NCBI RefSeq assembly: GCF_006149045.1
Contig: NZ_VBSN01000039.1
Coordinates: 1 to 38,137 of the forward strand
DNA from: Dyadobacter flavalbus
Lineage (GTDB): Bacteria > Bacteroidota > Bacteroidia > Cytophagales > Spirosomataceae
Length of the DNA stretch: 38,137 nucleotides
Reading direction: 5' to 3'
Position 1 is the first letter of the stretch. Each line of letters begins with the position of its first letter. Positions 8,644 through 17,028 of this stretch are shown one piece after another. Position numbers and translations under genes: made by a program. The notes under the pieces were generated by a model. That model ran no database searches, was not told the origin of the DNA, and was given only the letters and a program-made list of their open reading frames with translations.

Positions 8644-9078
8644 TCAAACTTTCAGGTTTTCAATCAGTTTGTAAAGCAGACTGTGTAAAACTTGTCCTTC
8701 TTCCTGTGTAATGCCGATATTGTTGGCCAAACGGCTTTGCATTTCAGGCACTCCGGACTTCAACAGTTGCCCTTTTTCCGTCAGTGAAATAATAATGCTG
8801 CGTTCGTCCTGATCGGAACGCACCCGGTTGACAAGATCCATTTCCTGCATCCGCTTCAGCAAGGGAGTCAGCGTGTTGGACTGCAACTGCAGTTTTCCGG
8901 AAAGCACACTCAGGTTTACCGAATCTTTTTCCCATAATACCAGCAAAACAAGATATTGAGGATAAGTAAGCCCCATTTCATCCAGAACAGGCTGATAACA
9001 TTTTGTTACCAGCCTGGATGCTGCATAAAGCGGGAAACACAACTGGTTTTCCAGTTTCAGAAATTCATCCGTTTCCAT
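8644..9078 (-). CDS. ohrR: OhrR-type MarR-family organic-peroxide sensor and repressor
   Basis: A 144-residue winged-helix regulator. Cys14 in LENQLCFPLYAASR matches the peroxide-sensing cysteine of OhrR (Cys15 in B. subtilis); when oxidised, the protein leaves DNA. The winged helix covers about residues 45-105, with LSGKLQLQSNTLTPLLKRM as recognition helix and SDQDERSIIISLT as wing. A second cysteine in VTKCYQPV could allow disulfide formation. The gene lies 45 bases downstream of ohr on the same strand, and I see no separate operator in front of it, so it is probably autoregulated from the ohr promoter. Confidence 0.9.
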   Translation of the reverse strand: METDEFLKLENQLCFPLYAASRLVTKCYQPVLDEMGLTYPQYLVLLVLWEKDSVNLSVLSGKLQLQSNTLTPLLKRMQEMDLVNRVRSDQDERSIIISLTEKGQLLKSGVPEMQSRLANNIGITQEEGQVLHSLLYKLIENLKV

Positions 9079-9123
9079 GTTTTTGAATCCTTTTCTTCTG
9101 CACTAAGCCTGATTGAGTGCAAC

Positions 9124-9543
9124 TTATTCAATGACTTCCAGCTGTACATCAATGTTCCCGCGGGTTGCATTGGAATACGGACATACAACATGCGCTTTTT
9201 CAACCAGTTCCTGTGCCCGGGCTTTTTCAATTCCAGGTATGTTCACAGCCAGGACAACACCCAGCGCGAACCCTCCTTCTCCATTGGACTTTAATGCAAC
9301 GGTAGCTTTCACGGTCGAAGGAGATGCAGGTTTCACTTTTTCCCGGTGCATAATCAGGTTCAATGCGCTGTCGAAGCAAGCCGCATAACCTGCTGCAAAT
9401 AACTGTTCAGGATTGGTATAACCTTCTTTCCCGCCCAGTTCCTTCGGCGTACGCACTTCCAGTTCGAGCACGCCGTCTTCACTTCTGACTTTTCCATTAC
9501 GACCACCGGTTACCGCAACGGTCGTTTGATACAATGATTCCAT
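9124..9543 (-). CDS. ohr: Organic hydroperoxide resistance protein (Ohr, OsmC fold)
   Basis: A 139-residue thiol peroxidase that reduces organic and lipid hydroperoxides. The catalytic cysteines are Cys56 (GYAACFDSAL) and Cys121 (AHVVCPYSNATRGN), with Glu46 (NPEQLFAAGY) and Arg15 as likely active-site partners. VCPYSNATRGN separates Ohr from OsmC. An upstream in-frame start at 9627 would add a non-homologous leader and run through the promoter; the ATG at 9543 matches the family start. First gene of the ohr-ohrR unit. Confidence 0.95.
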   Translation of the reverse strand: MESLYQTTVAVTGGRNGKVRSEDGVLELEVRTPKELGGKEGYTNPEQLFAAGYAACFDSALNLIMHREKVKPASPSTVKATVALKSNGEGGFALGVVLAVNIPGIEKARAQELVEKAHVVCPYSNATRGNIDVQLEVIE

Positions 9544-9556
9544 ATTGTTGTTTAAA

Positions 9557-9585
9557 AATCGTTTACGATTATATCGTGTACGATA
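9557..9585 (-). promoter_or_regulatory. Double OhrR operator in front of ohr
   Basis: Two palindromes of the form ATCGT-NN-ACGAT occur 15 bases apart: AATCGTTTACGATT (9557-9570) and TATCGTGTACGATA (9572-9585). They begin directly after the -7 box and cover the expected transcription start, the right place for a repressor. The OhrR assignment comes from gene context; the half-site differs from the TACAATT type I recall for Firmicute OhrR. Confidence 0.75.
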
Positions 9586-9616
9586 CAAATGTAAGTTAAT
9601 TTTACTGCTTTCCAAA
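9586..9616 (-). promoter_or_regulatory. Bacteroidota-type promoter of ohr-ohrR
   Basis: On the minus strand TTTG (9616-9613), a 19-base spacer, then TACATTTG (9593-9586) match the Bacteroidota -33/-7 consensus exactly. The predicted start of transcription falls near 9580, inside the second operator palindrome. Confidence 0.8.
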
Positions 9617-9691
9617 TATTCCTGCAATGCCAGAAGTTAAAACCACGCATTGAAATCGGAATAACTGACGTTCCAAATCCATAAAGCCGGG

Positions 9692-10249
9692 CTACACCAG
9701 TGACCTGATTACGCGGCACGGGTTGCCGGCTGCAAACACATCTGCCGGAACATCTTTGGTGACAACACTGCCTGCACCGATAATAGAACGGTCGCCAATG
9801 GTTACGCCCGGGTTTATCACAGCGCTGCCGCCAACCCATACATCTTCTCCGATTGTAATCGGTTTGGCGGATTCCACGCCCGAAGCCCTCGTCACAGGAT
9901 CAAGGGGATGCGTTGCCGTGTAGATCTGAACGTTAGGCCCGAAAAGCGTCCGGCTGCCGATCCGTACATAAGTAACATCCAGCACCACGCAATTGAAGTT
10001 GAAAAATACCTTTTCACCCACGATCATATTACTTCCGTAGTCACAATAAAATGGCGGCTGCAGCCACAAGTCTGCTCCTGCATTGGGAATCAGTTGTTTC
10101 AGTATCTCAATTCTTTTTTCAGGCTCGTCTTCACGGCTGTTGTTCAGTTCGAGAAGCAGCAGGCGCGTCCTTGTTCTTTCTTCGGTCAATTGCGGATCAA
10201 GGGCAACGTAGAGTTCGCCATCCAGCATTTTTTCTTTTTCAGTCTTCAT
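9692..10249 (-). CDS. Hexapeptide-repeat sugar O-acetyltransferase (maltose/galactoside type)
   Basis: A 185-residue acetyl-CoA-dependent acetyltransferase of the left-handed beta-helix class (Maa/LacA/NodL group). The N-terminal helical part starts MKTEKEKMLDGELYVALDPQ. The hexapeptide coils follow, with FNCVVLDVTYVRIGSRTLFGPNVQIYTATHPLD containing the probable catalytic His, then ITIGEDVWVGGSAVINPGV and the acetyl-CoA-binding end GAGSVVTKDVPADVFAAGNPCRVIR. Length is usual for the family. The ATG at 10249 is preferred to the TTG at 10252. The true acceptor is unknown. Confidence 0.93.
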   Translation of the reverse strand: MKTEKEKMLDGELYVALDPQLTEERTRTRLLLLELNNSREDEPEKRIEILKQLIPNAGADLWLQPPFYCDYGSNMIVGEKVFFNFNCVVLDVTYVRIGSRTLFGPNVQIYTATHPLDPVTRASGVESAKPITIGEDVWVGGSAVINPGVTIGDRSIIGAGSVVTKDVPADVFAAGNPCRVIRSLV

Positions 10250-10611
10250 CAATTGTTCGTTTTGCGGTTTTTTCAGGGTAAAGATTTTGAAGGTATAAAT
10301 TCAGTACCACCGATAAAGTAAGGAATTTATCGCCATTGTCCGTTCATGCCTGAACTATAAACAGCACAATGTCCGGCTTTACGACTAATACCATTCACTT
10401 CCGGCCAGACTTGCCAGAATCACTTTTCAATCAGTAACAGATCAACGCCCTATCGGAAATCATCATTTACTTCATAAAAGTTACTTACCAGTGTTGGACA
10501 ATAATACTAATAGTTAAAAATATTCCGTTTTCAGGGAAGCAGCTTCTTTGCAAGATTTCAGTCCGCATGCATTTGTCAAAAACCTGTTTCACAAGTTTAA
10601 ACCCTTTTGTC
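10250..10611. other. Intergenic region between two divergent genes
   Basis: This stretch separates the acetyltransferase (minus) and porV (plus) and must hold both promoters. I see no exact TAnnTTTG on either strand; TGCATTTG at 10567-10574 ahead of porV is a one-mismatch form. No repeats or RNA genes are evident. Confidence 0.4.
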
Positions 10612-11724
10612 ATGAAGCTTTTCCAGTCCGGTCTGTTCTGTTTATTCCTGTTCTCAAATACTGAATTGTCTGCCCAGTCCATGCGGATTCCGTCAAGTCA
10701 GCTCTTATTTTTGCAACGTGCACCGGATGCCAGAAGTGCGGCCATGGGAGAAGCGGGCGTTGCGCTGAGTGCCGATGCCAATGCTACTTTCTGGAATGCG
10801 TCCAAACTTTCCTTTGCCGAAAAGGATTTTGGTGCGTCGGTATCGTATTTACCATGGCTTCGCAAGGTTGTCCCGGAAATGTGGCAGGGCTACGGAACTG
10901 CCTACAAAAAATTGGCGAAAGGGCAGGCTATGGCTTTGTCTTTCAATTACATGAACAATGCTGAAGTTGATTTTCCGGGTTATGCATTTCCGCAGCAACT
11001 TCCGCCATTTGAAGCAAATCAGTCAGCCATCAGCGGCACTTACAGCCGGCAGCTCGGAAACAATTTCTCCATGGGTTTTACGCTGAAATACATTGCTTCC
11101 CGGTTAACAGAAGACATTATATTAGGCAATATCGAAATCCGGAACGCGCAAACCATGGCCGGCGACCTGAGTGCTTATTACCGTAAACAACTCACCAATG
11201 AAACGACGGGAAAAGAGGTTTCCTGGTCGTTGGGTGCGGTACTTTCCAATGCGGGCGGTAAAATAAATTACGGTGCCGGAACAGAGACGGACGATTTTCT
11301 GCCTACAACGCTGAAAGTGGGCGGCGGATTTTCTTTTACCGAAAACGGCAAACACAGGTTTAATTTCATACTGGATGCCATCAAACTCATGGTTCCGACT
11401 CCGCAATATGCGTCAAACGTTAACAACAAGCCTTTGCTCAGCGGTGTTCTGGGATCATTTACAGATGCGCCGGGCGGATTCAGGGAAGAAATGCAGGAAG
11501 TTGCGCTGGCAGCCGGCGGTGAATACTGGTATAAGGGTGTTCTGGCGTTACGCGGAGGATATTTTGGTGAAAACAAAAACAAGGGCAACCTTAAATATTT
11601 CACAACCGGGGCAGGTCTGCGCATCCTTAAAAATTACACTGCTGATTTCGCCTGTCTTTTTCCGGTTGAGCAAGGAAGCCCGCTGGCGCAAACTTTCCGG
11701 CTAACTGCGTCTGTGCATTTATAA
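10612..11724 (+). CDS. porV: PorV, outer-membrane component of the type IX secretion system
   Basis: A 370-residue outer-membrane beta-barrel that carries T9SS cargo from the translocon to the PorU sortase complex. The signal peptide MKLFQSGLFCLFLFSNTELS is followed by family landmarks: LQRAPDARSAAMGEAGVA, DANATFWNASKLSF, VSYLPWLRKVVPEMW, DAIKLMVPTPQ, SFTDAPGGFREEM and EYWYKGVLALRGGYFGENK. Upstream in-frame ATG 10567 would add 15 residues before a normal signal peptide, so ATG 10612 is chosen. porU is often next to porV in this phylum but is absent here. Sorting domains in three other complete genes of this window show that its clients are nearby. Confidence 0.93.
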   Translation: MKLFQSGLFCLFLFSNTELSAQSMRIPSSQLLFLQRAPDARSAAMGEAGVALSADANATFWNASKLSFAEKDFGASVSYLPWLRKVVPEMWQGYGTAYKKLAKGQAMALSFNYMNNAEVDFPGYAFPQQLPPFEANQSAISGTYSRQLGNNFSMGFTLKYIASRLTEDIILGNIEIRNAQTMAGDLSAYYRKQLTNETTGKEVSWSLGAVLSNAGGKINYGAGTETDDFLPTTLKVGGGFSFTENGKHRFNFILDAIKLMVPTPQYASNVNNKPLLSGVLGSFTDAPGGFREEMQEVALAAGGEYWYKGVLALRGGYFGENKNKGNLKYFTTGAGLRILKNYTADFACLFPVEQGSPLAQTFRLTASVHL

Positions 11725-11783
11725 TGTTCCTTCAACGAACATCCGCACCTTTCAGTAAGGGCAGCATGTAATCAGGTAAAACC

Positions 11784-11888
11784 TTTGCTACAAACAGGGC
11801 GTTCATCCGCAGCAGAATGCCCGGCCGCAGAGCGGCCTCCTGTTTGTAGCAAAAGCCATTCTGTTCATAAATGCGGCCCCGGAGGGGC
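11784..11888. repeat. Dispersed palindromic repeat related to the 3.8-4.4 kb array
   Basis: Perfect 15-bp arms (11784-11798 and 11839-11853, TTTGCTACAAACAGG and its complement) enclose GGCCGCAGAGCGGCC (11823-11837). A third palindrome GCCCCGGAGGGGC (11876-11888) follows. The outer arms and the GGCCGC core match modules of the tandem array, read on the other strand. It sits about 60 bases after porV and may act as a transcript end or mRNA stabiliser. Confidence 0.85.
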
Positions 11889-11925
11889 ATCCTGAAACGT
11901 TTGCCAGTAACAATTAACAATTCAT

Positions 11926-12267
11926 TTACTGATTTGAAAGGCACAACTTTATTCCGATCTCGTTTTTAGTTAAATGTGCCAGGTAAATGACCATACAACT
12001 GCACGTCACTTCTATAAAATCAATAATCCAGTCCTTTTTCCAAATCAGCAGTGTAGCACAATACTTCTTGGTATCCTTTGTATACCAGTAATCCGGTGCC
12101 TGATGAAATTCTGTTGATCCCAGATCGATCATTTCGCCTGCATCCGGTATCTGTTCGTAATCGAGTGCTATGCATGATCCCGCAAAATCCTTCGTACGCT
12201 CTTTATAGGATGCTGATGTAGGTTCATATTCATAGATTAAATCAAGGTACGTCCGTATAGAGTCCAT
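11926..12267 (-). CDS. Small protein of unknown function
   Basis: 113 residues starting MDSIRTYLDLIYEYEPTSASYKERTKDFAGS, with an acidic N-terminal part and a C-terminal region rich in Trp, Ile and Cys (WKKDWIIDFIEVTCSCMVIYLAHLTK). No signal peptide and no domain I recognise; the hydrophobic stretch is too mixed for a confident membrane helix. It runs towards porV with the palindromic repeat between them and has normal amino-acid use, unlike the repeat-derived frames, so I take it as real. Confidence 0.55.
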   Translation of the reverse strand: MDSIRTYLDLIYEYEPTSASYKERTKDFAGSCIALDYEQIPDAGEMIDLGSTEFHQAPDYWYTKDTKKYCATLLIWKKDWIIDFIEVTCSCMVIYLAHLTKNEIGIKLCLSNQ

Positions 12268-12923
12268 TTTTAGGTAGTATTATTTACGTATAATATTAAC
12301 GCATTTTACTATACTACATGTGCACCGACTTCCAAACTTATAAAGTATTTTGACAGTGTTTAATAAAATTAATGATTGGTTCAACAAAAAGGTTAAATGG
12401 CCTCTTGGTTTCTTATGGGCTTAAAAATCTGCTGGTTTCAAAGTACCGGCAGTGCTGATATATAGACATTCGTCAGAATTCAATCTGGCATACTTATTTA
12501 TCAGCAACAGAATCCACTTTCATAACTTTCTGATTATGAAAAAAGAATCTGTACCCTACTGCTTTTTAATAGCTCTTGAAATAAAGTTGTTGCAGCAGTT
12601 CAAAAATCAGGAACCAACCACATACAGCCCAGCAAATATTTTTGGTGGCGGCCAGAGGATAGACTTAAAGCCGGAATTCTAAAATCCAAATCTTTTTCCA
12701 ACTCATAAACCTGTAAAAACCTGCAAACGCATGACGGAAAACGAGTATTAGAATTGTTTTTTATTTACTTACAAACAATTTTAAATATAATTACAAATTA
12801 ATTTGTAAGTTTAAACATACAGACTATAATTATTTTACAAACAATACCAGAATAGATTGTCTGAAACTAATACGCCTGTACAAATTCGCTGTTGAATACT
12901 ACTATTTTATCCTCTATATCTTC
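12268..12923. other. Long AT-rich intergenic region upstream of a T9SS cargo gene
   Basis: It contains a perfect 18-bp palindrome TTACAAATTAATTTGTAA at 12791-12808. Around it are further TTACAAA copies: 12769-12775 (with a 9-bp inverted partner at 12802-12810) and one near 12835. A 76-codon plus-strand frame (12452-12682) lies inside but has no coding signs I trust. The palindrome cluster, about 115-155 bases before the start codon at 12924, looks like a regulator binding region. Confidence 0.5.
12791..12808. promoter_or_regulatory. 18-bp perfect palindrome, candidate operator
   Basis: TTACAAATTAATTTGTAA is its own reverse complement. Related TTACAAA elements lie on both sides. It is placed as an operator for the T9SS cargo gene at 12924. 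No regulator can be named. Confidence 0.5.
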
Positions 12924-14822
12924 ATGAAAAAAACACTACGCTTTCACCCTTCGTTTAGCAATTGCCGCAACATGCTGCTTTGCTTGCTAATGTTCACCAC
13001 AGGTGTGCAATCCCTGTTTGCACAGTCTGACCAGCTTCTTTTAAGAGATGATTTCAATGGAAATTCTCTGAGTAAAAGCTGGAAAGCCGATGAAAACTGG
13101 TCTGTTTTAAATGGTGCTGCCTACAATCCATTTGATGCCGGTTCCTTGCTTACTGCTGAAAAATATACCGCAGAATCATACGTGATCGAAACCGCCGCAA
13201 TGGGTTTGAACGGAAGTTACTGGCGGGAGTTCAGACTGACTTTTGGCCGTGCAAATACTTCAGAGCAAAAAGCGTACGTGCTCAGTTACAGTCCGGACAC
13301 AGGCGGACGCCTTGTATTAGGGCTAGCAACGGACAACATTTATCATCCTGAAGTTCTTGACGAAATCAGCATTTATCCCGAACTCACGAAAACGCAATGG
13401 TATAAATTTAAAATCGCCCGCTACAAAAACGGATTGATCCAGGTCTTCCTCAACAGAGGCGCGGGCTACCGCTCCAAACCGGATCTGGAAACCATTGACT
13501 TGACATACAGGCAACTCGGGCACTTTGGCTGGATGGTATCGACACAAACAGCCAGCGATAAATTTTATGTAGACTGGATGGAAGTCCGTGTACCGCAAAC
13601 CATCAAGCCGCCAGTTCCGGAAAAGCCCGAAGAAGATAACCTGATTACCCAGGTTTCGGATGCCAATGACAAATCATATAACGTTACCAAACTATGCACC
13701 GGCAGCAACATATACACCGACCGTGATTTCCGCATTACTTCGGCGCCGTCCTATTTACAGGGTGCTTCTTTTATCCAGACAGCCATGCAGGATAAAAATG
13801 AAACACAAACTTCCTGGCTCACAACTTTCATTAAAAAATCCGCCATTGTTTACATTGCCTATGACAAAAAGGCCGCAGCCTTGCCGGGCTGGTTACAAAG
13901 CTGGCATAAAACAGAAGATGTCATACGCACCACAGATCCAAATTCCAATACCCTGGAAATTTACAGCAAGCTGGTTGATTACTGGCATTTGTACCCACAG
14001 CCGTTTATTCTGGGAGCAAATATGGAAGCGCCTGCCGAAGGTGCAAAATCCAATTACCTTGTGTTTGCTGTTCCTCAGCCGGAAATCCAGAATCTGGAAG
14101 CAGAAGATGCCAAAATCTCCGGTGCACAGATTGAAAAGCATCATAGCGGATACAGCGGAAAAGGCTATGTTGATTTTATTAATCCGAAACAGGAATACAT
14201 TGAATGGACAATCCGGACACAATTACCCGGTACGTATACACTGGGCTTTCAGTTTTCAAACGGCAGCAAAGATGCAAGATCCATGCGACTGACTGCAGAT
14301 AATGAACTGGTTGAAATATCGGCTTTTCTGCCCGTGTACAGCTGGAACAACTGGGCATTTTACTCGGGTGCAAAGGTGTATCTGGAACCGGGAACGCATA
14401 AAATCAGATTAACTTCCATTGGTTCCAGCGGCCCGAACATGGATTACCTTTCTGTCAGTTTCAGATCCGAACACCCGGAACTTCCAAGAGCAAACAGCCT
14501 GGCGCGGAATGGTGAAAAAGAGGCTGAAACAATCAATCAGGATGCTGCCCGAATCAATTCTGCGGCTGACTTCCCTGCTGTTGCTTACCCGAACCCGTTT
14601 CAGCAAAACACAACGGTTTTCTATCAGCTGCCGGAAACAAACATGGTGAATTTAACCCTTTATACAATCCACGGACAAAAGCAGGCTGTTCTGGTTGATC
14701 AGATTCAGGCAGCCGGAAAATACCATGTTGAAATCAATGGCAGTAATCTGGCAGCCGGAACGTACATTTATCATCTGAAACAGGGAAATACTTTCAGTTT
14801 TGGCAAAATCGTAAAGCAGTAA
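12924..14822 (+). CDS. Modular secreted carbohydrate-binding protein with T9SS sorting domain
   Basis: 632 residues. After a signal peptide (cut near FAQS, about residue 35), a concanavalin-like domain (about 37-230) begins LLLRDDFNGNSLSKSWK and ends FYVDWMEVRVP. A proline-rich linker (PPVPEKPEEDN) leads to a beta domain (about 240-390) with FRITSAPSYLQGASFIQTA and VYIAYDKKAAALPGWLQSW, a pattern I know from C-terminal modules of pectin/rhamnogalacturonan-degrading proteins. A CBM6/35-like domain (about 395-515) starts IQNLEAEDAKISGA. The last 80 residues (YPNPFQQNTTVFYQLPE to SFGKIVKQ) are a T9SS type A sorting domain. I see no catalytic domain, so a glycan-binding surface protein is the best reading. 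Confidence 0.85.
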   Translation: MKKTLRFHPSFSNCRNMLLCLLMFTTGVQSLFAQSDQLLLRDDFNGNSLSKSWKADENWSVLNGAAYNPFDAGSLLTAEKYTAESYVIETAAMGLNGSYWREFRLTFGRANTSEQKAYVLSYSPDTGGRLVLGLATDNIYHPEVLDEISIYPELTKTQWYKFKIARYKNGLIQVFLNRGAGYRSKPDLETIDLTYRQLGHFGWMVSTQTASDKFYVDWMEVRVPQTIKPPVPEKPEEDNLITQVSDANDKSYNVTKLCTGSNIYTDRDFRITSAPSYLQGASFIQTAMQDKNETQTSWLTTFIKKSAIVYIAYDKKAAALPGWLQSWHKTEDVIRTTDPNSNTLEIYSKLVDYWHLYPQPFILGANMEAPAEGAKSNYLVFAVPQPEIQNLEAEDAKISGAQIEKHHSGYSGKGYVDFINPKQEYIEWTIRTQLPGTYTLGFQFSNGSKDARSMRLTADNELVEISAFLPVYSWNNWAFYSGAKVYLEPGTHKIRLTSIGSSGPNMDYLSVSFRSEHPELPRANSLARNGEKEAETINQDAARINSAADFPAVAYPNPFQQNTTVFYQLPETNMVNLTLYTIHGQKQAVLVDQIQAAGKYHVEINGSNLAAGTYIYHLKQGNTFSFGKIVKQ

Positions 14823-14885
14823 TCATCAGTCTGGATTAGATCATAAAACCAGTCAAAAAAATCATTTTACATCTCACAATTTACA

Positions 14886-14920
14886 TTTCACATGCAGCCG
14901 TTTACCAGCTGCATGTGAAA
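14886..14920. terminator. Bidirectional terminator between convergent genes
   Basis: Perfect 13-bp arms TTTCACATGCAGC (14886-14898) and GCTGCATGTGAAA (14908-14920) enclose a 9-base loop between the T9SS cargo gene and the aldo/keto reductase gene. The A/T ends make it usable from both sides. Confidence 0.75.
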
Positions 14921-14928
14921 TTCTTTAA

Positions 14929-15930
14929 TCAGCCATTCACCAACTGCATCATACCGGCATCATAACGACTTCCGGCCGTTACTCCGACTTCGACGATGGA
15001 TTCCAGCCGGGCCAGTTCCTCCGCAGAAAAAGTGATTTCAGTAGCAGAGGCATTTTCTTCGATGTACCGGATCCGTTTTGTTCCCGGGATGGAAACCACG
15101 CCTTTTTCCATCACCCATGCCAGTGCAAGCTGCGAAGGCGTAACGCCTTTACTTTCTGCTACTGTACTGATTTCTTTCAGCAAGTCCAGATTTTTATAAA
15201 AATTCTCTCCCTGAAAACGCGGTATGCCGCGGCGAAAATCATTTTCCTCAAAATCGTCCGGCGATTTCAACTGACCGCTCAGAAACCCGCGGCCGAGCGG
15301 TGAATACGCTACAAAACCAACGCCCAGTTCCCGCACCGCATCCATTATGCCATTGGCCTCCGGCTCACGCTCAAAGAGTGAATACTCCGTTTGTACCGCT
15401 GTAACCGGATGCACTGCATGTGCTTTGCGCAGCGTTGCGGCCGAAACTTCCGAAAGGCCGATGTATTTCACTTTTCCGGATTTTACCAGCTCGCCCATTG
15501 CTCCTACCGTTTCTTCAATCGGAGTTTGCGGGTCTACACGGTGCAGATAGTAAAGATCAATATAATCCGTTCCGAGGTTTTGCAACGACCGGTCCACAGC
15601 TTTGGCAACATATTCCGGACGGCCGTTGATGGCCCACGTCAGCTGCTCGCGGTCATCTATTTCGAAACCGAACTTGGTCGCAACGGTGTAAGCCCCGCGA
15701 TTGCCTTTGATCGCTTTGGCAACAAGCCGCTCGTTCAACAGCGGGCCGTAAAGGTCGGCTGTGTCCAGAAAATCCACTCCCAGTTCCAGCGCGCGATGGA
15801 TCGTGGCAATGGATTCTTTTTCGTCGGCAAGGCCGTAAATGTTACCGCCTGCAATGGTGGTCATGCCCATACAGCCCAATCCCTGAACAGGCACTTCAAG
15901 GCCCTGGCTTCCTAATTTGGTTCTTTTCAT
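14929..15930 (-). CDS. Aldo/keto reductase
   Basis: A 333-residue NADPH-dependent oxidoreductase of the AKR superfamily (YajO/IolS-like AKR11/13 style). [19 protein letters not shown] is the normal start. Asp56 and Tyr61 (FLDTADLYG), a Lys in VATKFGF and a His in YYLHRVD form the catalytic tetrad. The C-terminal cofactor part includes [19 protein letters not shown] 15930 is chosen over 15963, whose extra 11 residues are not homologous. The AraC gene lies 90 bases upstream on the same strand and is the likely regulator. The natural substrate cannot be told. Confidence 0.93.
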   Translation of the reverse strand: MKRTKLGSQGLEVPVQGLGCMGMTTIAGGNIYGLADEKESIATIHRALELGVDFLDTADLYGPLLNERLVAKAIKGNRGAYTVATKFGFEIDDREQLTWAINGRPEYVAKAVDRSLQNLGTDYIDLYYLHRVDPQTPIEETVGAMGELVKSGKVKYIGLSEVSAATLRKAHAVHPVTAVQTEYSLFEREPEANGIMDAVRELGVGFVAYSPLGRGFLSGQLKSPDDFEENDFRRGIPRFQGENFYKNLDLLKEISTVAESKGVTPSQLALAWVMEKGVVSIPGTKRIRYIEENASATEITFSAEELARLESIVEVGVTAGSRYDAGMMQLVNG

Positions 15931-15960
15931 TTTACTTTTGTTGTTTGTTTTTGACAGCAG

Positions 15961-15968
15961 CAAAAGTA
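15961..15968 (-). promoter_or_regulatory. Candidate -7 element for the aldo/keto reductase
   Basis: The minus strand reads TACTTTTG, an exact TAnnTTTG match 30 bases ahead of the start codon. No TTTG is found at 19-21 bases upstream. Activation by the neighbouring AraC protein could compensate. Confidence 0.35.
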
Positions 15969-16020
15969 ACCGAACGCTTTCGTCAGACGACTAAACGTTT
16001 CAAACCGATTTTTATACTTT

Positions 16021-16908
16021 TCAAAGTGATTTCCGGAAAGTCAAAGGCGTTACACCGGAATGTTTTTTGAAAAAGTTGTTGAAATAGGAAGCATATTCAA
16101 AACCAAGGCTGAAAGCAATTTCACCTACGCTCCACTCGGTATGCGTGAGCAGCGACTTGGCCTCCGCAAGCAGACGTTCGTTGATATGCATGGTTGTAGA
16201 CTTGCCCGTTACTTCCTGCACGGCCGCATTCAGATGGTTAACATGCACAGAAAGCTGGGCCGCGTAATCGCCGGCACGTTTCAAAGGCAACATTTTATCG
16301 GGAGAATCAACGGGAAACTGTTTTTCCAGCAGGTTCAGGAAAAGCTGGGCAATGCGTTCGGAAGCGTTTGCCGGTGTAAAGTAAGCCAGGGCCGGCTGCA
16401 TCTTGATCGCTTCGTGAATAATGATACTCAACTGGTTACGGATGATATCATACTTGAAAACATAATCTCCGTCTGCTTCCAGCTTCATCCTTTCAAAAAT
16501 ACTTTTCAGGTAATCTGCCTGATTCGGGCTTAGTAAATAAATGGGTTCTCCTCCGACTTTGAAGAGCGGGGATTCCTGAAGATTTTCCGTCCTGCCGCCT
16601 GTATGCAGAAAAGTATCGCTGAAAATACAAAAGAACCCGGCTGGGCTTTCGTCCCCGCTTTCCCATGAATACGGAATCAACGGATTGGTAAAAACCAACG
16701 CCGGCGCCGGAATGTCAATGCCGCGGTGCGCATACAGGAGGCGGCTGCGGCCTTTGAGCACAAGGGAAATCTTGTAATAATCACGGCGGTTATACGACGC
16801 CAGGCTGCACTGGTTTTCACCGATGATGGAAAAACGGAACTGGGTCGGCGACCTCAACAGCTCCGGCATGCTTCTGTCGCCGCGGGTTATAACTTCAAAT
16901 TGCTCCAT
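16021..16908 (-). CDS. AraC-family transcriptional regulator
   Basis: 295 residues: an N-terminal cupin-like sensing domain (about 20-160, with YYKISLVLKGRSRLLYAHRG and ALVFTNPLIPYSWE) and a C-terminal pair of helix-turn-helix motifs (about 205-295). The second HTH has LLTHTEWSVGEIAFSLGFEYASYFNNFFKKHSGVTPLTFR, the AraC signature. It precedes the aldo/keto reductase gene and probably controls it. ATG 16908 is preferred to the in-frame start at 16959. A later ATG at 16869 is also possible, because the promoter-like sequence lies almost on top of 16908. Confidence 0.9.
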   Translation of the reverse strand: MEQFEVITRGDRSMPELLRSPTQFRFSIIGENQCSLASYNRRDYYKISLVLKGRSRLLYAHRGIDIPAPALVFTNPLIPYSWESGDESPAGFFCIFSDTFLHTGGRTENLQESPLFKVGGEPIYLLSPNQADYLKSIFERMKLEADGDYVFKYDIIRNQLSIIIHEAIKMQPALAYFTPANASERIAQLFLNLLEKQFPVDSPDKMLPLKRAGDYAAQLSVHVNHLNAAVQEVTGKSTTMHINERLLAEAKSLLTHTEWSVGEIAFSLGFEYASYFNNFFKKHSGVTPLTFRKSL

Positions 16909-16911
16909 CCT

Positions 16912-16942
16912 CAAAATTATGGATTTCAAAGGATTCAGCAAA
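16912..16942 (-). promoter_or_regulatory. Bacteroidota-type promoter of the AraC gene
   Basis: On the minus strand TTTG (16942-16939), 19 bases, then TAATTTTG (16919-16912). This fits the -33/-7 consensus exactly but ends only three bases before ATG 16908, implying a leaderless mRNA or a later start codon. Confidence 0.6.
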
Positions 16943-17028
16943 GTGATGCACGACATCAAAACAAGGCGATGCTCTCCAAGATTATGTTCATTTATACAAA
17001 ATCGACTTACACAAACCGAAATCCATGC

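Noticed and set aside
11732..11944. 70-codon minus-strand frame after porV
   Set aside because: It runs through the dispersed palindromic element and overlaps the end of the more protein-like gene at 11926.
12452..12682. 76-codon plus-strand frame ending FGGGQRIDLKPEF
   Set aside because: AT-rich, no recognisable domain or signal peptide, and no promoter. Could be revived if relatives conserve it.
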